The notes below the pieces were generated by a model. The model worked only from the letters and a program-made list of their open reading frames with translations. It did not search any database and had not been told where the DNA came from. The position numbers and the translations under genes were made by a program. DNA of 64,000 nt, from positions 1-64,000 of the forward strand of contig JAVMKC010000115.1 of NCBI GenBank assembly GCA_031732795.1, in the 5' to 3' direction. This stretch comes from Accumulibacter sp031732795. GTDB lineage: Bacteria; Pseudomonadota; Gammaproteobacteria; Burkholderiales; Rhodocyclaceae. The stretch's first letter is position 1; each line of letters begins with the position of its first letter. Of the stretch, positions 58,204-64,000 are shown piece after piece.

Positions 58204-59517
58204 ATGGTGGGTTTATTCGAAGATCAATGGCACGGGGTACCGCTCGCCGAGCAATTGCGGCCAAAAACCATCGATCAGGTCATTGGTCAACAGCACCTGA
58301 TCGGCGCCGGCAAGCCTTTGGCGATGATCGTCCACTCCCGGCAGGCGCACAGCTTCATTCTGTGGGGGCCACCGGGAGTCGGCAAGACGACGCTGGCCCG
58401 GATCGTCGCTGCCGCCGTCGAGGCCGAATTCATCCAGCTTGCCGCGGTGATGGCCGGCGTCAAGGATATTCGGGAGGCGGTGCAACGGGCGGAGCAGGGC
58501 CGTCGCTTCGGTAAACCGACGATCATCTTCATCGATGAAATCCACCGTTTCAACAAGGCGCAGCAGGATGCATTCCTGCCGCATGTCGAAAGCGGGTTGC
58601 TGACTTTCATCGGCGCGACGACCGAAAACCCGTCGTTCGAAGTCAATTCGGCCTTGCTGTCGCGTGCCTCGGTGTATGTGTTGCAGCCCTTGTCCGACGA
58701 CGAGATGGGGCAGTTGTTCGAGCGCGCCAGCCGGGAGGCGCTGCCGGGATTGACTTTCGCCGATGAGGCGCGCGATCGCTTGATCGGTCATGCCGATGGC
58801 GATGCCCGGCGCCTGCTCAATCAGCTCGAACAGTTGCGCACCGCCGCCGCGGCCGGTGACGAGCGACACATCGACGGCGATTTCATCGCCCGTACCCTGG
58901 CGCAGAACCTCCGGCGCTTCGACAAGGGGGGGGACGCTTTTTACGATCAGATTTCGGCCCTGCACAAATCGGTGCGCGGTTCGTCGCCGGACGCGGCCTT
59001 GTACTGGTTCTGCCGGATGCTCGATGGAGGTGCCGACCCGCGCTATCTGGCGCGGCGCCTGGTGCGCATGGCCTGGGAGGATGTCGGTCTGGCCGACCCG
59101 CGGGCGGCACGCATCGCGCTCGACGCCGCCGAGACCTACGAGCGGCTGGGCTCGCCAGAAGGCGAACTGGCATTGGCCGATGCGGTGATCTACCTGGCGA
59201 TGGCCGCCAAGTCGAACGCCGCCTACCTCGCGTATAATGCCGCCCGCGGTTTCGTCGCCGTCGACGGTTCCCGAGCGGTGCCGATGCATCTGCGCAACGC
59301 GCCGACGCGTCTGATGAGCGAGCTGGGCCATGGTCGCAATTACCGCTACGCGCACGACGAGGACGGGGGGTACGCCGCCGATGAAAACTATTTTCCGGTC
59401 GGGATGCCGCCGGTCGAATGGTATAAGCCGGTCGACCGCGGTCTCGAAATCCGCATCGGCGAAAAGCTGGCGCAATTGCGTGCGGCCGACCGTCAGGCCC
59501 GCCTGAAAAAAAGCTGA
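58204..59517 (+). CDS. rarA: Replication-associated recombination protein RarA (MgsA)
   Basis: A 437-residue AAA+ clamp-loader relative that acts at stalled replication forks. The Walker A is GPPGVGKTT (about 57-65), Walker B IIFIDEIHRF, sensor 1 GATTENPSFEV, and the C-terminal oligomerisation domain includes YWFCRMLDGGADPRYLARRL. AGAGGA precedes ATG 58204. It is 60 bases upstream of serS, the order common in proteobacteria. Confidence 0.95.
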   Translation: MVGLFEDQWHGVPLAEQLRPKTIDQVIGQQHLIGAGKPLAMIVHSRQAHSFILWGPPGVGKTTLARIVAAAVEAEFIQLAAVMAGVKDIREAVQRAEQGRRFGKPTIIFIDEIHRFNKAQQDAFLPHVESGLLTFIGATTENPSFEVNSALLSRASVYVLQPLSDDEMGQLFERASREALPGLTFADEARDRLIGHADGDARRLLNQLEQLRTAAAAGDERHIDGDFIARTLAQNLRRFDKGGDAFYDQISALHKSVRGSSPDAALYWFCRMLDGGADPRYLARRLVRMAWEDVGLADPRAARIALDAAETYERLGSPEGELALADAVIYLAMAAKSNAAYLAYNAARGFVAVDGSRAVPMHLRNAPTRLMSELGHGRNYRYAHDEDGGYAADENYFPVGMPPVEWYKPVDRGLEIRIGEKLAQLRAADRQARLKKS

Positions 59518-59577
59518 GGTGCTTCGCCTTATTTCTCATGGCCGGTCGTTGCGCGGCCGCCGACTTTAGGACTGATC

Positions 59578-60861
59578 ATGCTTGACATCCAACTTCTGCG
59601 CAGTCAACTCGACGCAGTCGCCGATCGCTTGGTTACGCGCGGCTTTACGCTCGACCGGGCGGCGTTTCAACGTCTGGAGAACGAACGCAAGCGCTTGCAA
59701 ACGGAAACGCAGGATTTGCAGGCCAGCCGCAACAGTTTGTCGAAGCAGGTCGGCCAGTTGAAAAGTCAGGGGCAGGATGCCGCGGCGGTTCTGGCGCAGG
59801 TGGCGTCGCTGAAAGATCAACTGGCGACCAATGAATTGCGTCTGGCCGAATTGCTCAAGGAATTCGATGTTTTTCTGGCCGGTCTGCCCAACATGCCGCA
59901 GGACGACGTGCCGGTCGGTGCCTCGGCCGACGACAATGTCGAGATCAAACGCTGGGGTACTCCGAAAACCGTCGAATTCGCGGTCAAGGATCATGTCGAT
60001 GTCGGCGAGGCGCTCGGCCTGCTCGATTTCGCCACGGCGGCGAAGATCTCCGGCGCGCGTTTTGCCTTGCTGAAAGGTGGGCTGGCCCGCCTGCACCGGG
60101 CGCTGGCGCAGTTCATGCTCGACACGCACACCACCGAACACGGTTATACCGAGGTGTATTCCCCGTACCTGGTCAATGCCGCCAGCTTGTTCGGCACCGG
60201 GCAGTTGCCGAAGTTCGAGGAGGATTTGTTCAAGATTCCACGGCCGGATGCCGAACCGCTGTATCTGATCCCGACCGCTGAAGTGCCGGTGACGAATATC
60301 GTGCGCAACGAAATTCTGCCGATCGACGCACTGCCGCTCAAACTGGTCTGCCATACGCCGTGTTTCCGCTCCGAGGCCGGGTCTTACGGCCGCGATACGC
60401 GCGGCATGATCCGCCAGCACCAGTTCGATAAAGTCGAGCTGGTACAGATCGTCACCGCCGAACAGTCGGCGGCGGCGCACGAGTCGCTGACGGCTGATGC
60501 CGAGCGGATTCTCGAATTGCTGGGCCTGCCGTATCGCCGCGTCGTACTCAGTACCGGCGACATGGGTTTCTCGTCGGCGAAGACCTACGATCTCGAAGTG
60601 TGGCTGCCGTCGCAACAGGCGTATCGCGAGATTTCGTCGTGTTCGAATTTCGAGGCTTTTCAGGCGCGGCGTTTGCTGGCGCGTTATCGTCGGGAACGCA
60701 ATCGTACCGAGTGGGTACACACCCTCAACGGTTCCGGATTGGCGGTTGGCCGTACCTTGGTGGCGATCATCGAGAATTTTCAGAACGCCGATGGCTCGAT
60801 CGGCGTGCCTGCCGTTCTGCAACCCTACCTGGGCGGGTTGCAGCAGATTGGCGGCGATTGA
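59578..60861 (+). CDS. serS: Serine-tRNA ligase
   Basis: A 427-residue class II aminoacyl-tRNA synthetase that charges tRNA-Ser. The long N-terminal coiled coil (about 25-100) binds tRNA. Motif 2 is TPCFRSEAGSYGRDTRG with QHQFDKVELV, motif 3 is NGSGLAVGRTLVAIIEN. Length is normal. It follows rarA. Confidence 0.97.
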   Translation: MLDIQLLRSQLDAVADRLVTRGFTLDRAAFQRLENERKRLQTETQDLQASRNSLSKQVGQLKSQGQDAAAVLAQVASLKDQLATNELRLAELLKEFDVFLAGLPNMPQDDVPVGASADDNVEIKRWGTPKTVEFAVKDHVDVGEALGLLDFATAAKISGARFALLKGGLARLHRALAQFMLDTHTTEHGYTEVYSPYLVNAASLFGTGQLPKFEEDLFKIPRPDAEPLYLIPTAEVPVTNIVRNEILPIDALPLKLVCHTPCFRSEAGSYGRDTRGMIRQHQFDKVELVQIVTAEQSAAAHESLTADAERILELLGLPYRRVVLSTGDMGFSSAKTYDLEVWLPSQQAYREISSCSNFEAFQARRLLARYRRERNRTEWVHTLNGSGLAVGRTLVAIIENFQNADGSIGVPAVLQPYLGGLQQIGGD

Positions 60862-61032
60862 CGGACAGCGGGATGAAACGTCGCTTGGCAGGATGAGCGG
60901 CTGCGGCGGGCATCGACGGCCCGCCGGTCGATGGCAGCGGAATCTGCAGGACGGGGAGGGCCGGTCAGAGAGTAAACCGGCTTGGCCGCGTGTTGGAAGG
61001 GGATCAGACGCAGGGGGATCAGACGCAGGCGA

Positions 61033-61371
61033 TCAGATCGCCGATTCGTCGAGTTCCCCGGTGCGGATACGCACCACTTGTTCGATGCTGCTGACGAAGA
61101 TTTTGCCGTCGCCGATCTTGCCGGTGCGCGCCGCTTTGATGATCGCCTCGATCGCCTCATCGAGACCGCTGTCGGCGACGACGATTTCGAGCTTGACTTT
61201 GGGCAGGAAGTCGACCACGTACTCAGCGCCACGATAAAGTTCGGTGTGCCCTTTCTGGCGGCCGAAACCTTTGACTTCGGTGACCGTCAAGCCGGTGACG
61301 CCGATTTCGGACAAGGCTTCACGCACTTCATCGAGCTTGAATGGTTTGATGATCGCTTCAATTTTTTTCAT
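61033..61371 (-). CDS. glnB: Nitrogen regulatory protein P-II
   Basis: A 112-residue PII signal protein sensing 2-oxoglutarate and ATP/ADP and controlling glutamine synthetase and nitrogen regulation. The T-loop has the uridylylation site Tyr51 (ELYRGAEYVVDF), and the C-terminal loop reads VVRIRTGELDESAI. It may be GlnB or GlnK; no amtB gene is beside it, and it follows nadE, which favours GlnB. A GGAG lies about seven bases before ATG 61371. Confidence 0.94.
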   Translation of the reverse strand: MKKIEAIIKPFKLDEVREALSEIGVTGLTVTEVKGFGRQKGHTELYRGAEYVVDFLPKVKLEIVVADSGLDEAIEAIIKAARTGKIGDGKIFVSSIEQVVRIRTGELDESAI

Positions 61372-61445
61372 GGACGGTCTCCGGAGGGAATCGGTGGCAA
61401 ATCAAGGGTTGGCAAATCGTATCAGAAATCTGTCGGCGGAATGAA

Positions 61446-63056
61446 TCAAGTGCTTTCGCGATAGCGATTGGTGATCGGATAGCGCCAATCCTTGCCGAAA
61501 CCGCGTTGCGTGACGCGGATGCCGACCGGCGCCTGCCGCCGCTTGTATTCGCTGATCTTCAGCAGATGGACGACACGTCGGACGTCGCTTTCCGCGTAGC
61601 CCTGGTCGACGATCTGCCGGACGCTGAGATCGCGCTCCATGTAGGCTTCGACGATGGCATCGAGAATTTCGTAGGGCGGCAGGCTGTCCTGGTCGGTCTG
61701 ATTCGGTTTCAATTCGGCGGACGGCGGACGGGTGATGATTTTTTCGGGGATCACCGGCGAAACGCTGTTGCGCCAACGGGCCAGCCGATAAACCAGTGTC
61801 TTGACGATGTCTTTGATCACCGCGAAACCGCCGGCCATGTCGCCGTAAAGCGTGCAGTAGCCGACGGCCATTTCCGATTTGTTGCCGGTGGTCAGCACCA
61901 GCGATCCCGTTTTGTTCGACAGCGCCATCAACAGCATGCCACGGATCCGTGCCTGCAGATTTTCCTCGGTGGTATCGGCGGGCAGACCGGCGAACTGCGC
62001 GGCTAACAACTGCTCGAAGGTGTGCATCGCCGGTTCGATCGGGATTTCGTCATAACGCACCCCGAGCAGGCGAATCATTTCCCGTGATTCCGAGAGACTG
62101 ATCTCGGCGGTGTAAGGCGAAGGCATCATCACCGCGCGGACTTTGTCCGCACCCAGGGCGTCTACGGCAATGCACAGGGTCAGCGCGGAATCGATGCCGC
62201 CGGAAAGGCCGAGGATCGCACCGGGAAAACCGTTTTTTCCCAGGTAATCGCGAACGCCGAGGACCAGTGCCTGGTAGGCTTCCGCTTCCGGGCTCCGCGA
62301 CGCGGCGATCGCACCGACCTGTGGCTGCCCGTCGATGAATTCGATTACCGCCAACGCTTCCTCGAATTGCGGCAGACGGCAACACACCTCGCCCCGCGCA
62401 TCAAGAACGAACGAGCCGCCGTCGAAAACGAGTTCGTCCTGGCCGCCGACCAGATTGGCATAGACTACCGGAATGCCGGTGCTGGCGATCCGTTGTCGCA
62501 GCACTTCGGTGCGCCGAGCGCTTTTGCCGATATGGTAAGGGGAAGCATTGAGAACCAGCAGCACGTCGGCACCGGCACCGCGAGCCCGGTCAGCGGCGCC
62601 GGCTTCCCAGACGTCGGCACAGATGTTAATTCCGCAGCGCAGACCGTTGAGCGTCAACACGCAAGGACGGTCACCGGATTCGAAATAGCGCTCTTCGTCA
62701 AATACTTCGTAGCTTGGCAGGCGCTGCTTGTGGTAGGTGGCCAGACGTTGGCCGCCACGGAGCAATGTCGCCGCGTTGTAGCAGCGACCGTCGTGACGCT
62801 CGGGATGGCCGACCAGGACGTCGATCGCCGGCAGGCGGCTGGCCAGATGGTCGAGTGCCCGGTCGCAGGCGGCACAAAATTCAGCGCGCAGCAGCAGATC
62901 TTCCGGTGGGTAGCCGCAGAGGGCCAATTCCGGCGTCAGCAACAGGTCAGCTCCCTGCTGTTGGGCGCGTTCGGCGAACTCGACGATGCGGGCGATGTTG
63001 CCGGCAAAGTCGCCGACCGTGACGTTGAGTTGGGCGATGGCGATTTTCAGAGACAT
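61446..63056 (-). CDS. nadE: Glutamine-dependent NAD+ synthetase
   Basis: A 536-residue enzyme making NAD from deamido-NAD, ATP and glutamine. The N-terminal nitrilase-type glutaminase domain has Glu43 (LTPELALCGYP), Lys110 (YHKQRLPSYE) and Cys146 (CGINICADVWE). The C-terminal synthetase has the P-loop ILGLSGGIDSALTLC (about 281-295). It lies between ppa and glnB in the same direction, with about 70 bases on each side. Confidence 0.96.
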   Translation of the reverse strand: MSLKIAIAQLNVTVGDFAGNIARIVEFAERAQQQGADLLLTPELALCGYPPEDLLLRAEFCAACDRALDHLASRLPAIDVLVGHPERHDGRCYNAATLLRGGQRLATYHKQRLPSYEVFDEERYFESGDRPCVLTLNGLRCGINICADVWEAGAADRARGAGADVLLVLNASPYHIGKSARRTEVLRQRIASTGIPVVYANLVGGQDELVFDGGSFVLDARGEVCCRLPQFEEALAVIEFIDGQPQVGAIAASRSPEAEAYQALVLGVRDYLGKNGFPGAILGLSGGIDSALTLCIAVDALGADKVRAVMMPSPYTAEISLSESREMIRLLGVRYDEIPIEPAMHTFEQLLAAQFAGLPADTTEENLQARIRGMLLMALSNKTGSLVLTTGNKSEMAVGYCTLYGDMAGGFAVIKDIVKTLVYRLARWRNSVSPVIPEKIITRPPSAELKPNQTDQDSLPPYEILDAIVEAYMERDLSVRQIVDQGYAESDVRRVVHLLKISEYKRRQAPVGIRVTQRGFGKDWRYPITNRYREST

Positions 63057-63074
63057 CTCGGGTTACCGTAAGCG

Positions 63075-63096
63075 AAAAGGGCGCTCGCGCGCCCTT
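63075..63096 (-). terminator. Rho-independent terminator downstream of ppa
   Basis: On the minus strand AAGGGCGC, loop GCGA, then GCGCCCTT followed by TTC: an eight-base-pair stem ending in a short U-run. It lies between the ppa stop and the nadE start and should end most ppa transcripts. Confidence 0.75.
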
Positions 63097-63127
63097 CTTG
63101 CCTCAAAAGAGTTTCAGCGGCAGCGAC

Positions 63128-63676
63128 TCAGTAAGCCGGTTTGACTTTGGCGCTATCGTAGCGGGCGACGCCTTCAGTGATTTCTTTCTTGGCTTCGTCG
63201 CTACCCAGCCAGCCCGAGACCTTGACGAATTTGCCGCGTTCGAGGTCTTTGTAATGGGCAAAGAAGTGAGCGATCTGATCGAGAACGACCTGTGGAAAAT
63301 CACGCGGCGACTCGATGTCGCGGTACATCGGCGTCAGGCTATCGACCGGAACGGCGAGCAGTTTGCCATCCGGACCCGCCTCGTCTTCCATGGTCAGCAG
63401 ACCGATCGGCCGGCAGCGGACGACCACGCCGGGCGGCAGGGCGAATTGGGTGATCACCAGCACATCGACCGGGTCGCCATCGCCGGAAATGGTGTGCGGA
63501 ATGTAGCCATAGTTGCAGGGATAGTGCATGGCGGTGGACATGAAGCGGTCGACGAAAACGGCGCCGCTCTCTTTGTCGACCTCGTACTTTACGGGGTCGG
63601 AGTGCATCGGAATTTCGATGATGACATTGAAGTCATTGGGAAGTGCAATGCCGGGAGGTACACGGTCGAGGCCCAT
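63128..63676 (-). CDS. ppa: Inorganic pyrophosphatase
   Basis: A 182-residue family I soluble pyrophosphatase. Active-site acids are in YGYIPHTISGDGDPVDVLVI (about 55-74), the usual DxDPxD motif, with KYEVDKESGAVFVDR before and YKDLERGKFVKVSGW near the C-terminus. AAGGA precedes ATG 63676. A terminator follows the gene. Confidence 0.95.
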   Translation of the reverse strand: MGLDRVPPGIALPNDFNVIIEIPMHSDPVKYEVDKESGAVFVDRFMSTAMHYPCNYGYIPHTISGDGDPVDVLVITQFALPPGVVVRCRPIGLLTMEDEAGPDGKLLAVPVDSLTPMYRDIESPRDFPQVVLDQIAHFFAHYKDLERGKFVKVSGWLGSDEAKKEITEGVARYDSAKVKPAY

Positions 63677-63854
63677 GAAATAGTCCTTGGCTGGTTGGGA
63701 ATGAGGCGATTATACCTCTACGAGGACTATGGCGAGACAAGCCGGTGACCGTGCTCAATCGTCGGCAACAAAGTGCCAAAACCCACGTCGGGCAGACGAA
63801 TGTCAGGCAGAAGAAGCCGATCGCCGACCGCCGGCCAGTGCGGCGGTCGCCCGA

Positions 63855-64000
63855 TCAGAGCTTGGCGCTGGCGCGTTCGGCAATCCGGTCGCGCCAGGCT
63901 TGCAGATGCGGCATCTCTTCCTTGCCGGGCTCAAAACGCATCAGGCCGCGGGCGAATTCGACGGCGCAGAAAGCGGTGATATCGGCGATGGTGAACCGCT
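63855..64000 (-). CDS. Glutathione S-transferase, C-terminal fragment (cut by window end)
   Basis: The last 47 residues of a minus-strand gene are visible, reading RFTIADITAFCAVEFARGLM, then EMPHLQAWRDRIAER and ASAKL before TGA at 63855-63857. The FTIADITAF stretch is the N-capping box of the glutathione S-transferase helical domain. The N-terminal thioredoxin-like domain lies beyond the window. Confidence 0.7.
   Translation of the reverse strand, partial: RFTIADITAFCAVEFARGLMRFEPGKEEMPHLQAWRDRIAERASAKL

Noticed and set aside
1..64000. tRNA, rRNA or riboswitch genes
   Set aside because: Reading the gaps on both strands showed no cloverleaf with a conserved T-loop motif, no rRNA sequence and no riboswitch core that I could recognise; small RNAs cannot be excluded.

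Overview
The window is high-GC DNA from a Gram-negative bacterium. The housekeeping genes fit a betaproteobacterium, most likely of the Rhodocyclales/Candidatus Accumulibacter kind. They include the cyaY / lptM-lysA arrangement, rpoH behind a perfect CIRCE operator, a ppa-nadE-glnB cluster, algC, and an LplT-PlsC fusion. The taxon is inferred from gene content and order; no marker was aligned.

Layout. Bases 1-2,700 are an accessory flank: an RHH/Doc toxin-antitoxin pair, a decayed ISNCY-type transposase invaded by a REPIN-like repeat, a small membrane protein next to an attC-like core, and a gene broken by one extra T. Bases 2,785-37,044 hold one long co-directional array encoding an extracellular contractile injection system (eCIS; Afp/PVC/MAC-like phage-tail-derived injector). 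It contains a DUF4255 (Pvc16-like) protein, two sheaths each followed by a tube protein, a CIS_tube/Pvc7-like hub protein, a hub/spike split into gp27-like and gp5-like genes, gp25, J-like and I-like baseplate proteins, two large proteins sharing an N-terminal module, a probable tape-measure protein, an AAA+ ATPase, an Ala-rich coiled-coil protein, and two very large DUF4157 cargo proteins. The C-terminal domains of the cargo look like a PD-(D/E)XK nuclease and a phosphoribosyltransferase (PRTase) fold. An 840-aa structural-operon protein ends in a strongly hydrophobic tail and is a candidate membrane anchor. Almost every junction from 2,958 to 29,604 is an overlapping stop/start, so the particle is probably made from one translationally coupled transcript. 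A sigma70-like promoter sits at 2,785-2,814.

Bases 37,089-48,440 carry a minus-strand nucleoside hydrolase with a small partner, then aquaporin AqpZ, a membrane-free chemoreceptor, an EAL-HDOD protein, AlgC, an LplT-PlsC fusion, and an ArsR regulator-amidohydrolase operon with a perfect 13-bp palindrome at its promoter. Bases 48,595-52,300 hold an exported TPR protein made of six near-identical 144-bp repeats, coupled to a TIR-domain membrane protein and bracketed by two copies of the REPIN-like repeat.

Bases 52,415-64,000 are core genome: CIRCE-rpoH, cyaY, lptM-lysA, a 168-bp MITE, rlmI, an exported msrB-msrA pair, rarA, serS, glnB, nadE, ppa and the end of a glutathione S-transferase gene. 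The two regions most worth experimental follow-up are the eCIS with its two unusual cargo domains and the TPR-TIR pair.
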